Below, piece by piece: positions 1 to 9,361 of a DNA stretch of 64,000 nt (its first letter is position 1; each line of letters opens with the position of its first letter). Made by a program: the position numbers and the translations under genes. A model generated the notes under the pieces. It was given only the letters and a program-made list of their open reading frames with translations. It searched no databases and was not told the origin of the DNA. The stretch is from Xanthomonas sp. DAR 34887 (GTDB lineage Bacteria; Pseudomonadota; Gammaproteobacteria; Xanthomonadales; Xanthomonadaceae): assembly GCF_041245805.1 (NCBI RefSeq), contig NZ_CP162490.1, forward strand, positions 1,155,001-1,219,000, read 5' to 3'.

Positions 1-770
1 GCCTGGTGCATGCGCGCGGTGCCGTCCAGGTCGAGCAGGTAGAAGTGGCCGCGGTCGGTCAGGAAATGCCAGGCCAGCACCTGGCTGCCATTGTGCTGGT
101 GGCTCGGGTCGCCGGCAGTGACGCGGTCCAGCGTGTGTCCGCTGTCGGCGCATAGGCGGCGGATCAGTTTCATGTAACGCGGCTCGTTCTCCAGCGCCGC
201 GGCGATGCGCTCGAGGCGATCGGGCAGGGCGGCGCCGCGGCGCTGGACCTCGGCCTGCATCTCCTCGATCGACAGCGCCACCAGTTGCGGATGCGCGCGC
301 AGCCAGGCCGAATTCAGCGCGATCAGGTCTTCCTCTTCGGCCAGCGCGAAGAACGCATCGCCATGCCGGTCGAGCGCATCGCGCGCCGGGTTGTCGCCGA
401 AGTATTCGCCATCCATGAATGCCTGCAGCGTGTCCTCGTCCATCCGTTCGAGCAGCGCGCGGCTGGCGGCGTACAGCGCCGCATGCCGAGGTGCCTGCAT
501 CGCCTGCAGTCCGCGTCCCACCTGGTCCAGTACCAGCGGATCGGCGTTGCAGTTGTAGACGAATTGGGCGAAGCCGCCGTTTTCCACTTGCGCCACGTAG
601 AAGTCGACGTAGTAGCTGCACATCGCATCGGCGGCGATCTCGTCCGGACGCAGCCACTGGTCGAGCTGGGCGTTGATGAAGCTGATGTTGGACTGGATCG
701 GCGCGTACGCGTCGTCGCTATCGAGACTGTTGCGCGAGACGACGATGGCGTCGGGCGGAATGGCGGGCAT
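1..770 (-). CDS. DMP19-like (DUF4375) protein, 3' end outside window
   Basis: Partial gene running off the left edge; about 256 codons are visible from an ATG at 770 with no internal stop. Near residues 45-65 it reads YYVDFYVAQVENGGFAQFVYN, the signature of the DMP19/DUF4375 family (an acidic aromatic stretch followed by NGGF). A run of acidic helices follows (FALAEEEDLIAL). The family is named after a Neisseria DNA-mimic protein, but most members are uncharacterised, so a DNA-mimic role here would be speculation. There is no signal peptide or membrane segment, so it is probably cytoplasmic. It reads in the same direction as the next gene, 56 bases away. Family assignment is fairly secure; function is unknown. 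Confidence 0.75.
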   Translation of the reverse strand, partial: MPAIPPDAIVVSRNSLDSDDAYAPIQSNISFINAQLDQWLRPDEIAADAMCSYYVDFYVAQVENGGFAQFVYNCNADPLVLDQVGRGLQAMQAPRHAALYAASRALLERMDEDTLQAFMDGEYFGDNPARDALDRHGDAFFALAEEEDLIALNSAWLRAHPQLVALSIEEMQAEVQRRGAALPDRLERIAAALENEPRYMKLIRRLCADSGHTLDRVTAGDPSHQHNGSQVLAWHFLTDRGHFYLLDLDGTARMHQ

Positions 771-826
771 GCAGCTAGGTCCGTTGGCGGAAGGAATCGG
801 TGCGCGGAGCGCGGCGCGCGCTGCGC

Positions 827-1474
827 TCAGCGGCGCTGCTGGTAGTCGGCGATGTCCTGCTCGGTCAGCAACTGCCGCAGCTGGCTTTCCGAGGCGCGCC
901 GCATCGGTTTCTCGTCGACCTGCGACAGCGGCGCCTGGCGCAGCGCGTCGTAGGGCAGCACGGTCAGGTCGAAGGTCAGTTCCTCGGCGGCGAACACCCA
1001 CACCGGGAAGTCCTCGCTGCGTTCGCGGTCCAGGCGCAATCGGCGCGTGCGCGATTCGGCCGGGATCCGGTGCTCTTCGAGGAAGCGCGCCACCGCATCG
1101 GCGTCGTCGCTGTGCAGGTGCAACTGCACCGGGCTGTTGGCATCGGCGGTGCCGTCGTACACCGGACCGACCAGGCGCGGGGCGAAGCCATGCAGGAAGT
1201 CCATCGCGCGCAACGCCGCCTCGCGACGCAGGCGCAGGCCGCCGGCGTGGTCGGGTCCAGCGAACAGGCGCTGGTACTCGCGCAGCGCATCCTCGATCTC
1301 GCGGTTGCGCGGCAGCGAGGCGTCGTCGTGGATGCCGAGCCGCTCGGCGGCCTTCAGCTTGGCCTGGTGGAAGTCGCGGATGCCGCCTTCGGCCATCAGC
1401 CGGGCGGCTTCGTGGGCCAGCCGGCGGCGGCGTTCGTGCGTGCGGGTCTGGGCATGTTGCCGAGCGTGATGCAT
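827..1474 (-). CDS. Conserved protein of unknown function
   Basis: A 215-residue protein. I chose the ATG at 1474 (MHHARQHAQTRTHERR); the frame stays open upstream to 1663, but that part is low-complexity and contains no convincing conserved start. The N-terminal half is helical, basic and acidic (AARLMAEGGIRDFHQAKLKA, then REIEDALREYQRLF). The C-terminal half looks mixed alpha/beta (FPVWVFAAEELTFDLTVLPY). I recall similar proteins with the same N-terminal helix pattern as conserved hypotheticals in pseudomonads and xanthomonads, sometimes misannotated as Mur ligases; there is no ATP-binding loop to support that. No signal peptide. It lies downstream of mrcA on the same strand, but 200 bases away, so co-transcription is uncertain. 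Confidence 0.7.
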   Translation of the reverse strand: MHHARQHAQTRTHERRRRLAHEAARLMAEGGIRDFHQAKLKAAERLGIHDDASLPRNREIEDALREYQRLFAGPDHAGGLRLRREAALRAMDFLHGFAPRLVGPVYDGTADANSPVQLHLHSDDADAVARFLEEHRIPAESRTRRLRLDRERSEDFPVWVFAAEELTFDLTVLPYDALRQAPLSQVDEKPMRRASESQLRQLLTEQDIADYQQRR

Positions 1475-1675
1475 GGGGCCGCCTCCCTCAAAGCCTGACC
1501 CGACTGTACAGCAGCGCGGTGACAGCGGCATGCAGCGCGATGACGCGCTGGGCGGCCGCGGCTGTCCGCGCGGCATCTCGGCGACGCGGCGTCCGCCGGT
1601 GTCGATACCGCCTATCGCCGCCTCGGCATCGGGACCCGCCGCGTCCCGAGTCCCCGGTCCCACGTTTCGCGCCCG

Positions 1676-4105
1676 TCAGAAAATATCGAACGCCGCGTCG
1701 TCGGTCTTCTGGTCCTGCAGGCCGTAGTCGAAGTCCTGGATGCGATCCATGTCCTCGACCTTGACCCACTCGGTGGCGCCGTTGAGCGTGGCCTGGACCA
1801 TGCCGGCCGGCGGATCGTTGCTGGCGATCGGCTTGTCCTTCAGTGCTACGCGCATGTAGTCGATCCAGATCGGCAGCGCCGCCTTGCCGCCGTACTCGCG
1901 GTAGCCGAGCGAACGAAAATCGTCGCGGCCGACCCACACGGTGGTCACGTAGGGGCCGCCGAAGCCGGAGAACCAGGCGTCGCGGTGGTCGTTGGTGGAG
2001 CCGGTCTTGCCGCCGACGTCCTCGCGACCCAGCACCTTGGCCGCGGTGCCGGTGCCGCGCTGGACCACGTCGCGCATCATCGAGACCAACTGGTAGGCGG
2101 TACGTTCGTCGATCGCGCGCGGTGCCACCTTGGCCTCGGGATCGGTCGCCGGCGCGGTCTCGGCCGGGGTCGCAGCGGCGGTGGCCGCCGGCTTGGGCGC
2201 CGGCGGCGGCGTCGCCGCGCCGAAGTTGAAGCCGTCGACGACCTGGCTGGCCGGCGTGACGCTGCCGCCGACGCTGCCGCAGCTGCGGCAGGCGGTGGGC
2301 GGGTGCTCCTGGAACAGCACGTTGCCGTCGCGGTCGGTGACCTTGTCGATGATCCAGGGGTCCACCCGCGAGCCGCCGTTGGCGAATACCGCATAGCCGC
2401 GCGCCACCGACAGCGGGGTCAGCGAGGCGGTACCCAGCGACATCGACAGGTTGGGCGGCAGCTCGGCTTCCTGGAAGCCGAACTGGCTGATGTACTTGCG
2501 CGCGAAGTCCACGCCGATGCTGTCGAGCAGGCGCACCGAGACCAGGTTGCGCGACTGCACCAGCGCCTCGCGCAGGCGCATCGGGCCGCGGAAGCCGCCG
2601 CCGTCGTTCTGCGGCGACCAGGTCTTGCCGCGGCGGTCGCGGAACACCACCGGCGCGTCGAGCACGATCGAGGCCGGGTTGAAGCCCTTCTCAAACGAGG
2701 CCGCGTACAGGAACGGCTTGAAGCTGGAACCCGGCTGGCGCCGCGCCTGGGTGGCGCGGTTGAACTTGTTGCCGGCATAGCTGAAGCCGCCGACCAGGGC
2801 GCGCAATGCGCCGTTGCTGGCGTCCAGCGATACCAGCGCCGATTGCCCGCGCGGCAGCTGGGTGATTTCCCATTCGCCCGGCTTGTCGCCGGCCTGGATC
2901 CGTACCAGGTCGCCACGCTTGAGCAGGGCGGCCGGGCTGCGCCCGGTCCAGCGGCTGGACGCGACCGGCAGCACCAGTTCGCTCTTGTTGGCCAGCACCA
3001 CGGTCGCGCTGCCGTCGCTGCCGGTGGCGGCGACGATGCTCGGCACCATTCCGCCCTGCACGTAGCTGCCGGTCAGATGGCTGGCCAGCGCCGCGGCGTC
3101 GGCGTCGGCGGCCACGTCGAAATGCTTCTCCACCCCGTTCCAGCCATGGCGGCGGTCGTAGATCACCAGGCCCTTGCGCACCGCGGCATTGGCCGCGGCC
3201 TGCAGCTCCGCGTCGATCGTGGTGGTCACGTGGTAGCCCTTGTCGAGCACGTCGCCGCCGAAGCGGGCGATCATCTCCTGGCGCACCAGCTCGGCCACGT
3301 AGGGCGACTCGACCTCGACCGGGCGCTCGTGCGGGGCCGCGTGCATCGGCACCGCCTTGGCGGCGTCGGCCTCGGCCTGGGTGACGAAGCCCAGCGCGGC
3401 CATGCGGCTGAGGACGTAGTTGTCGCGGCGCTGCTTGGCGCGCTCGGGATTGCTGATCGGGTTGCCGCTGGACGGGAACTTGGGGATGCCGGCCAGCGAG
3501 GCCATTTCGTCCAGGCTCAGTTCGTTGAGCTTCTTGCCGTAGTAGTACTCGGCGGCGGCGGCGATGCCGTAGGCGCGGTTGCCGAAGAAGCTCTTGTTGA
3601 GATACAGCTCGAAGATCTCGTCCTTGCTCAGCTCGGCCTCGATCTTGCGCGCCAGCAGGATCTCGGCCAGCTTGCGGGTATAGCTGTACTCCGAGCTCAG
3701 GAAGAACTGGCGGGCGACCTGCTGGGTGATGGTCGAACCGCCAGGCACGCGCTTGTCGTTGGTGGTGGCCAGCAGCCACACCGCGCGGGCGATGCCTTTG
3801 TAGTCGACCCCGCCGTGCTGGTAGAAGCGGGCGTCCTCGGTGGCCAGGAACGCCTGCTTCAGCTGCTCCGGCACGTCCTTCATGGTGATCGGATAGCGCC
3901 GGGTCTCGCCGAACAGGGCCATCAGCTTGCCGTCGCTGGCATAGACGTACATGGGCTCCTGCAGCTCCACCTGGCGCAGCGTCTGCACGTCCGGGAGCTT
4001 GGAGGAAACGACGTAATACAGCCCGCCGGCGGCGGCTGCTCCGATCAGGGCGAGGACGACGAACGTGACCAGCGCCCAGCGCAGCCAACGACGAAAACGG
4101 GGCAT
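1676..4105 (-). CDS. mrcA: Penicillin-binding protein 1A (class A PBP)
   Basis: Bifunctional peptidoglycan synthase of 809 residues, anchored in the inner membrane by one N-terminal segment (residues about 10-30). The GT51 glycosyltransferase domain follows, with catalytic Glu90 in EDARFYQHGG and the GGSTITQQ motif. A loop/OB region leads to the transpeptidase domain: SxxK at Ser460 (PGSSFKPF), SRN (LVQSRNLVS) and KTG at Lys700 (GKTGSTND). All catalytic motifs are intact and the length is normal for PBP1A. A low-complexity Ala/Pro insert (PPPAPKPAATAAATPAE) and a Cys-rich turn (TACRSCGS) precede the KTG region. The start at 4105 puts the basic residues directly before the membrane helix; the frame is open 33 codons further upstream without a plausible signal. 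It is divergent from pilM, the usual xanthomonad and pseudomonad arrangement. Confidence 0.95.
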   Translation of the reverse strand: MPRFRRWLRWALVTFVVLALIGAAAAGGLYYVVSSKLPDVQTLRQVELQEPMYVYASDGKLMALFGETRRYPITMKDVPEQLKQAFLATEDARFYQHGGVDYKGIARAVWLLATTNDKRVPGGSTITQQVARQFFLSSEYSYTRKLAEILLARKIEAELSKDEIFELYLNKSFFGNRAYGIAAAAEYYYGKKLNELSLDEMASLAGIPKFPSSGNPISNPERAKQRRDNYVLSRMAALGFVTQAEADAAKAVPMHAAPHERPVEVESPYVAELVRQEMIARFGGDVLDKGYHVTTTIDAELQAAANAAVRKGLVIYDRRHGWNGVEKHFDVAADADAAALASHLTGSYVQGGMVPSIVAATGSDGSATVVLANKSELVLPVASSRWTGRSPAALLKRGDLVRIQAGDKPGEWEITQLPRGQSALVSLDASNGALRALVGGFSYAGNKFNRATQARRQPGSSFKPFLYAASFEKGFNPASIVLDAPVVFRDRRGKTWSPQNDGGGFRGPMRLREALVQSRNLVSVRLLDSIGVDFARKYISQFGFQEAELPPNLSMSLGTASLTPLSVARGYAVFANGGSRVDPWIIDKVTDRDGNVLFQEHPPTACRSCGSVGGSVTPASQVVDGFNFGAATPPPAPKPAATAAATPAETAPATDPEAKVAPRAIDERTAYQLVSMMRDVVQRGTGTAAKVLGREDVGGKTGSTNDHRDAWFSGFGGPYVTTVWVGRDDFRSLGYREYGGKAALPIWIDYMRVALKDKPIASNDPPAGMVQATLNGATEWVKVEDMDRIQDFDYGLQDQKTDDAAFDIF

Positions 4106-4244
4106 CGAGAGAGATTCCGATTGCAGATTTCTTGGGCGCAGAGTATAGAGTACGCCGGGGAAAGGCTGGGGCCGATTCCGGGGATGCGACCGGTTTGCTG
4201 CCACGGGATGTGTTGTGACCTAGGTCGCGACATGTCCAGGGCGG

Positions 4245-4272
4245 TTGCCAATTGCAAAAAATTTGTTATTAA
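4245..4272 (+). promoter_or_regulatory. Candidate sigma70 promoter for pilMNOPQ
   Basis: TTGCCA at 4245-4250 and TATTAA at 4267-4272, separated by 16 bases, in the only AT-rich stretch of the mrcA-pilM intergenic region. This would place transcription start about 40 bases before the pilM GTG. Judged by eye only. Confidence 0.4.
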
Positions 4273-4322
4273 TGCGTGGGCGCAACATTGCCGTCCAAGT
4301 GCCCGTCGGCAGGGGAAAATCC

Positions 4323-5381
4323 GTGGGGCTTATTCCAAAAAGTCAGCAACCGCTGATCGGTGTCGATATCAGTTCGACCGCGGTCAAACTGTTGCAGCTG
4401 TCCCGTAGCGGCAACCGGTTCCGCGTAGAGCACTACGCCGTGGAACCCTTGCCGCCCAACGCCGTGGTCGAGAAGAACATCGTCGAGGTCGAGGCCGTGG
4501 GCGAGGCGATCCGCCGCGCCGTGACCCGTTCCGGCACCCGCGCCAAGCATGCCGCCGCGGCGGTGGCCGGCTCGGCGGTGATCACCAAGCTGATCCCGAT
4601 GCCGGCCGAGCTCGACGAGAACGAGATGGAAGCGCAGGTCGAGCTGGAGGCGGTCAACTACATTCCGTACCCGATCGACGAAGTGAACCTGGACTTCGAA
4701 GTGCTGGGGGTCATCCCCAACAACCCGGAAATGGTGCAGGTGCTGCTGGCCGCGTCGCGCTCGGAGAACGTCGAGCTGCGCCAGTCGGCGCTGGAACTGG
4801 GCGGCCTGGTCGCCAAGGTCATGGACGTGGAGGCCTTCGCGGTCGAGAACGCGTTCGCGCTGGTCGCCAGCGAGCTGCCGGTGGCGGCCGACGGCGTCGT
4901 CGCCCTGGTCGATATCGGCGCCACCATGACCACGCTCAACGTGCTGCGCAGCGGACGCAGCCTGTACAGCCGCGAACAGGTGTTCGGCGGCAAGCAGCTG
5001 ACCGACGAAGTGATGCGCCGCTACGGCCTGACCTACGAGGAAGCCGGCATGGCCAAGCGCCAGGGCGGGCTGCCGGAAAGCTACGAGATCGAGGTGCTGG
5101 AGCCGTTCAAGGAAGCCACGGTGCAGCAGATCAGCCGCCTGCTGCAGTTCTTCTACGCCGGCAGCGAATTCAATCGGGTCGACCATATCGTGCTTGCCGG
5201 CGGTTGCGCGGCGCTGGCCGGGCTGCCGGAGATGGTCGAGGAACAACTGGGGGTGGCGACCGTGGTCGCCAACCCGCTGGCGCAGATGACCCTGGGACCG
5301 AAAGTCCAGGCGCATGCGCTGGCCCAGGACGCGCCGGCGCTGATGATCGCCACCGGCCTGGCTCTGAGGAGCTTCGACTGA
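4323..5381 (+). CDS. pilM: Type IV pilus inner-membrane platform protein PilM
   Basis: Actin-like cytoplasmic ATPase-fold protein of 352 residues that binds the N-terminus of PilN and links the type IV pilus alignment complex to the motor. I place the start at a GTG (VGLIPKSQQPLIGVD) because AGGGGA at 4311-4316 sits six bases upstream; an ATG at 4245 in the same frame would add 26 poorly conserved residues and has no ribosome site. Visible family features are GVDISSTAVKLLQLS (phosphate-1), LVDIGATMTTLNVL (phosphate-2) and VLAGGCAALAGLPE near the C-terminus. It is the first gene of pilMNOPQ. Its stop overlaps the pilN start by one base (TGATG), which implies translational coupling. Confidence 0.95.
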   Translation: MGLIPKSQQPLIGVDISSTAVKLLQLSRSGNRFRVEHYAVEPLPPNAVVEKNIVEVEAVGEAIRRAVTRSGTRAKHAAAAVAGSAVITKLIPMPAELDENEMEAQVELEAVNYIPYPIDEVNLDFEVLGVIPNNPEMVQVLLAASRSENVELRQSALELGGLVAKVMDVEAFAVENAFALVASELPVAADGVVALVDIGATMTTLNVLRSGRSLYSREQVFGGKQLTDEVMRRYGLTYEEAGMAKRQGGLPESYEIEVLEPFKEATVQQISRLLQFFYAGSEFNRVDHIVLAGGCAALAGLPEMVEEQLGVATVVANPLAQMTLGPKVQAHALAQDAPALMIATGLALRSFD

Positions 5382-6151
5382 TGGCAAAAATCAATCTGCT
5401 GCCCTGGCGGGCGGAGCGGCGCAAGCAGCGCGAGCGCGAGTTCTACGCGATGCTGGGCTTCGCCGCGCTGGCCGGCGTGCTGCTGGCGATGCTGATCTGG
5501 TTCTATTACGACCGCCAGATCACCGGACAGAACGAGCGCAATGCCTATCTGCAGACCGAGATCGACAAGGTCAAGGCGCAGAACCAGGAAATCGACAAGC
5601 TCGACGAGCAGAAGCGGCGCCTGCTGGCGCGCAAGCGGGTCATCGAGGAACTGCAGGCCAAGCGCTCGCAGATGGTGCACCTGTTCGACTCGCTGGTGCG
5701 CACGATCCCCGACGGCGTGGTGCTGACCGCGGTCAAGCAGGAGGGCGACATCCTGACCCTGGAAGGGCGCTCGCAGTCCAATGCCCGGGTCAGCGCCTAC
5801 ATGCGCAACCTCGAGGGCTCGGGCTGGATGACCAATCCGGAGCTGTCGGTGATCGAGGCCAAGGCGCAGGAGAAGGAGGTCAAGGGGCCGATCGTCGACG
5901 CCAAGGCCTTGCCGTACGTGTTCACCCTCAAGGTCAAGCTGCCGGTGCCCGGCGATACCGCTGACGCCACGCCCGGCGCTGCCGCGCCGGCGCCAGGCGC
6001 GCCTGCCGCAGTCCCGGCGCCGGGCGCTGCCGCCGCGCCGGCACCCTCTGCCGGTCCCGCGCCTGCTGCACCGACCGCACCCACGACGCCGCCGGCCGCC
6101 GCGCCGGCGCCGCCAGCTGCCACGCCAGCGCAACAGGGACCGGCGTCATGA
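5381..6151 (+). CDS. pilN: Type IV pilus assembly protein PilN
   Basis: Bitopic inner-membrane protein of 256 residues. The N-terminal MAKINLLPWR is the conserved PilM-binding motif (INLLPWR). A transmembrane helix (about residues 23-43) is followed by a charged coiled coil (about 45-95, NERNAYLQTEIDKVKAQNQE) and a ferredoxin-like periplasmic domain. The last 60 or so residues are an Ala/Pro-rich tail (repeats of APAPGAPAA type), which makes this protein longer than the roughly 200-residue Pseudomonas PilN; similar tails occur in xanthomonads as far as I recall. PilN dimerises with PilO in the alignment subcomplex. The ATG at 5381 overlaps the pilM stop and the gene's own stop overlaps pilO by four bases (ATGA). 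Confidence 0.95.
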   Translation: MAKINLLPWRAERRKQREREFYAMLGFAALAGVLLAMLIWFYYDRQITGQNERNAYLQTEIDKVKAQNQEIDKLDEQKRRLLARKRVIEELQAKRSQMVHLFDSLVRTIPDGVVLTAVKQEGDILTLEGRSQSNARVSAYMRNLEGSGWMTNPELSVIEAKAQEKEVKGPIVDAKALPYVFTLKVKLPVPGDTADATPGAAAPAPGAPAAVPAPGAAAAPAPSAGPAPAAPTAPTTPPAAAPAPPAATPAQQGPAS

Positions 6152-6822
6152 GCAAGAAATTCAACGTCAAAGACCTGGACTTCAACAACCTCGGCAACTG
6201 GCCGCAGCAGGCCAAGATCGGCTTCTGCGTGCTGGTCGCACTGTTCATCCTGATCCTGTCGTGGTTCTTGCTGATCAGCGACAAGCGCGACGAGCTGGGA
6301 ACCTTGGAACAGAAGGAAACCGAGCTGCGCGCTTCGTTCGAGAAGGAGCAGAGCCGTGCGGTCAATCTGCAGCCGCTGAAGCAGCAGCTGGCGCAGATGG
6401 AGCAGGTGCTGCAGCAGATGCTGCGGCAGCTGCCGAGCAAGACCGAAATGCCGGACCTGATCATCGACATCTCGCAGACCGCGTTGTCCAGCGGCCTGGC
6501 CAACGAACTGTTCCAGCCGGGTCCGGAGTCGCCGAAGGAGTTCTACGCGGAGAAGCCGATCGCGCTGCGCATGGTCGGCAGCTATCACCAGTTCGGCGCT
6601 TTCGTCAGTGGCGTGGCGTCGCTGCCGCGGGTGGTGATCCTGACCATGCACGACATCAATCTGAAGCCGCGGGACAAGACCGCGGGCATTACCGCGCGCG
6701 GCGAGCTGGAGCTGTCCGGTACCGTCAAGACCTATCGCTACCTCGACGACAAGGAGATGGCGGATCAGGAGAAGGCGGCGGCCGCGGCGAAGAAGGCTTC
6801 CAAGCAAGGCGGTGGCGCATGA
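6148..6822 (+). CDS. pilO: Type IV pilus assembly protein PilO
   Basis: 224-residue inner-membrane partner of PilN. A short cytoplasmic segment (KFNVKDLDFNNLGNWP) leads into one membrane helix (residues about 28-48, IGFCVLVALFILILSWFLL). A coiled coil (about 55-100, LGTLEQKETELRASFEKEQS) and a periplasmic ferredoxin-like domain follow. The KPIALRMVGSYHQFGAFVSG block is characteristic of PilO. It connects PilMN to the lipoprotein PilP. The start overlaps the pilN stop and its stop overlaps pilP by four bases, so pilNOP are tightly coupled. The C-terminal lysine/alanine-rich tail (EKAAAAAKKASKQGGGA) is low complexity. Confidence 0.95.
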   Translation: MSKKFNVKDLDFNNLGNWPQQAKIGFCVLVALFILILSWFLLISDKRDELGTLEQKETELRASFEKEQSRAVNLQPLKQQLAQMEQVLQQMLRQLPSKTEMPDLIIDISQTALSSGLANELFQPGPESPKEFYAEKPIALRMVGSYHQFGAFVSGVASLPRVVILTMHDINLKPRDKTAGITARGELELSGTVKTYRYLDDKEMADQEKAAAAAKKASKQGGGA

Positions 6823-7358
6823 AGCGGCGGACCAGGGCATTCAAGTGCTTGGCGGGGCTGGCGCTGGTGGCGTTGCTCGGCGGTTGCGGCCGCGGCGTGA
6901 CCAGTACTCCGGGCGATGCACCGAATCTGGAGAATTGGGTCAAGGAAGTACGCGCGCGGCCAGCGCAGCCGCTGGAGCCGCTGCCGGTGATGCAGCAGTT
7001 CGAGACCTTCGAATACGCGGCGCAGGGCCTGCGCGATCCGTTCAGCGATGCCTGGGCGAGCCCGGACGGCAACAGCGGCCTGCGCCCGGATCCGAACCGG
7101 CGCAAGGAGCCGCTGGAGCAGTTCCCGCTGGACGGCCTGAAGATGGTCGGCACGCTGGGCAACGGCGGGGGGCTGGTGGCGCTGGTGATGGCGCCGGACA
7201 AGGTGACGTATCGGGTCCGTCCGGGCATCTACATGGGGCAGAGCGATGGCCGCGTGACCGGGGTGCACGAGGATCGCATCGATTTGATTGAACTGGTGCC
7301 GGATGGCGCTGGCGGTTGGCTGGAACGTCCGGCTGCCGTGGCGCTGGACGATCAATGA
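6819..7358 (+). CDS. pilP: Type IV pilus lipoprotein PilP
   Basis: 179-residue lipoprotein. The signal peptide ends in the lipobox LLGGC (Cys about 24). A flexible linker follows, then a beta-sandwich homology region beginning near GLRDPFSDAW. The LDGLKMVGTLGNGGGLVALV block, with YRVRPGIYMGQSDGRV, is the conserved PilP core that binds the PilQ N0 domain and PilNO. The ATG lies inside the end of pilO (4-base overlap). Its stop overlaps an ATG at 7355 that could also start pilQ in frame, but the downstream ATG at 7379 is preferred. Confidence 0.95.
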   Translation: MKRRTRAFKCLAGLALVALLGGCGRGVTSTPGDAPNLENWVKEVRARPAQPLEPLPVMQQFETFEYAAQGLRDPFSDAWASPDGNSGLRPDPNRRKEPLEQFPLDGLKMVGTLGNGGGLVALVMAPDKVTYRVRPGIYMGQSDGRVTGVHEDRIDLIELVPDGAGGWLERPAAVALDDQ

Positions 7359-7378
7359 TTGATTATGGGGATAGCACG

Positions 7379-9280
7379 ATGACTTTTTCCAAAGCCCTGA
7401 GCCTGCGTCCCATCCGGCGCCACGCGACGGTGCGGCTACGCGCATTGGGGTTGGCGGCGCTGCTGGGGAGTTCGGCTGCGATGGGCGCGGCGCTGGCGGC
7501 GACGCCTGCGGCGGGTCCGGCGCTGGCGACAGCGCAGGCACCGGCCAAGCTCGCGGTGTCGAAGATCGACTTCAAGCGCGGCGACGGCGATGCGGGGCGG
7601 CTGATCCTGCACTTCAGCGGCGCCGGCGCCAGTCCCGACCTGCGCACCCAGGGCAACACCGTGGTGGTCGATGTCGGCAACGCATCGTTGCCGGCGGAGC
7701 TGCAGCGTCCGCTCAACGTCACCGACTTCGCCACCCCGGTGCAGCGCATCGACGCCAAGCCGTACGCCGGTGGCGCGCAACTGGTGCTGAGCACCAACGG
7801 CGCCTTCGAGTCGTTGGCTTACCAGTCAGGGAACGAGTACGTGGTGGAGATTTCGCCGCGGACCTCGGCACCGGCGGTGGGCGCGGTCAGCGCGGCCACG
7901 GTCAGCCAGGCGGCGGCGCAGGTCGCCGCGCGCGGCTACAGCGGCCGCCCGGTGACGTTCAACTTCCAGGACGTGCCGGTGCGTACCGTGCTGCAGCTGA
8001 TCGCCGAGGAATCCAATCTCAACATCGTCGCCTCCGACACCGTGCAGGGCAGCGTCACTCTGCGCCTGGTCAACGTGCCGTGGGACCAGGCGCTGGACAT
8101 CGTGCTGCGCGCCAAGGGCCTGGACAAGCGCCGCGACGGCGCCGTGGTCTGGGTCGCGCCGCAGCAGGAGCTGGCCAAGTTCGAGCAGGACAAGGAAGAC
8201 GCGCGGATCGCGATCGAGAACCGCGAGGACCTGAGCACCGACTACATCCAGATCAACTACCACAGCGCTACCACGATTTTCAAAGCGCTGACCGAGGCCA
8301 AGGGGATCGGTGGCGGTGGCGGCAGTGGTGGTAGTGGCGGTGGTGGTGGCGGCCAGACCGACAACGGCTTCCTGTCGCCGCGCGGGCGTATCGTCGCCGA
8401 CGAGCGCACCAATACGCTGATGATCAGCGACATCCCGAAGAAGATCGCGCAGATGCGCGAGCTGATCAACGTCATCGACCGACCGGTCGACCAGGTGCTG
8501 ATCGAGGGCCGCATCGTTATCGCCACCGATACCTTCGCCCGCGACCTGGGCGCCAAGTTCGGCATCGGCGGCACCCACACCTACGGCGACAACACGGCGA
8601 CCGTGGGTAGTGGTGCGACCGGCGGCGGGACCGCCGCCACGCGCGGGCTTAACGTTGACCTCGGTGGTACGACGTTCACCAATGCAACGACGCTGCCAAG
8701 CTTGGCCTATACCTTGCTCGGATCCAATTTCAATCTGGATCTGGAACTGTCGGCGCTGCAGGAAGAAGGTCGGGGCGAAGTTATCTCCAACCCGCGTATC
8801 GTGACCTCCAACCAGCGCGAGGCGGTGATCAAGCAGGGCAAGGAGATCGGCTATGTCACCATCACCGGCGGCACCGCCGGTACTGCGGCGACGCCGAACG
8901 TGCAGTTCAAGGAAGTGTTGTTGGAACTGAAGGTCACCCCGACCATCACCGATGACAATCGCGTCTTTCTGAACATGAACGTGAAGAAGGACGAAGTCGA
9001 CCAGTACCGTGTTCTCGAAGGCTACGGCACCATCCCGGAAATCAACCGCCGCGAGGTCAATACCGCCGTGCTGGTGGACGACGGCCAGACCGTGGTGATC
9101 GGCGGCGTATACGAGTTCACCGACCGCAACAGCGTTTCCAAGGTGCCGTTCCTGGGCGATATCCCGTTCCTGGGCAATCTGTTCAAGAAGCGCGGCCGCA
9201 GCAAGAGCAAGGCCGAACTGCTGATCTTCGTGACCCCGAAGGTGATGCGCGTGGCCAAGCGCGCGCCTACCGCGGGCTGA
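7379..9280 (+). CDS. pilQ: Type IV pilus outer-membrane secretin PilQ
   Basis: 633-residue secretin forming the outer-membrane pore for the pilus. Signal peptide (about residues 1-45, with AALLGSSAAMGAALAA), AMIN domain (about 58-150), then STN/N0 (VTFNFQDVPVRTVLQLIAEE) and N1 domains. A glycine-rich linker (GGGGGSGGSGGGGGG, about 313-330) precedes the secretin barrel region, with VLIEGRIVIA, VISNPRIVTSNQ and VVIGGVYEF near the C-terminus. It is shorter than Pseudomonas PilQ because it has a single AMIN domain. An in-frame ATG at 7355 overlapping the pilP stop would add eight residues; I chose 7379, whose sequence MTFSKALSLR reads like a signal peptide start. Last gene of the operon. Confidence 0.95.
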   Translation: MTFSKALSLRPIRRHATVRLRALGLAALLGSSAAMGAALAATPAAGPALATAQAPAKLAVSKIDFKRGDGDAGRLILHFSGAGASPDLRTQGNTVVVDVGNASLPAELQRPLNVTDFATPVQRIDAKPYAGGAQLVLSTNGAFESLAYQSGNEYVVEISPRTSAPAVGAVSAATVSQAAAQVAARGYSGRPVTFNFQDVPVRTVLQLIAEESNLNIVASDTVQGSVTLRLVNVPWDQALDIVLRAKGLDKRRDGAVVWVAPQQELAKFEQDKEDARIAIENREDLSTDYIQINYHSATTIFKALTEAKGIGGGGGSGGSGGGGGGQTDNGFLSPRGRIVADERTNTLMISDIPKKIAQMRELINVIDRPVDQVLIEGRIVIATDTFARDLGAKFGIGGTHTYGDNTATVGSGATGGGTAATRGLNVDLGGTTFTNATTLPSLAYTLLGSNFNLDLELSALQEEGRGEVISNPRIVTSNQREAVIKQGKEIGYVTITGGTAGTAATPNVQFKEVLLELKVTPTITDDNRVFLNMNVKKDEVDQYRVLEGYGTIPEINRREVNTAVLVDDGQTVVIGGVYEFTDRNSVSKVPFLGDIPFLGNLFKKRGRSKSKAELLIFVTPKVMRVAKRAPTAG

Positions 9281-9333
9281 CGCGCCTGCCTTGCCGAACC
9301 ACGGCGCACAGGCCAGCATCATGGCGGTATCCA

Positions 9334-9361
9334 GACGGGAGAAGCAGTCGCTTCTCCCGTC
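9334..9361 (+). terminator. Hairpin terminating pilMNOPQ
   Basis: A perfect 12-base inverted repeat (GACGGGAGAAGC at 9334-9345 and its complement at 9350-9361) with a four-base loop, 53 bases after the pilQ stop. The following sequence is only weakly T-rich (GTCGTTTGT), so it is a likely but not textbook intrinsic terminator. Confidence 0.65.

Noticed and set aside
4245..4322. Upstream ATG as the pilM start
   Set aside because: No ribosome site; AGGGGA is correctly placed before the GTG at 4323, and the extra residues overlap the likely promoter.
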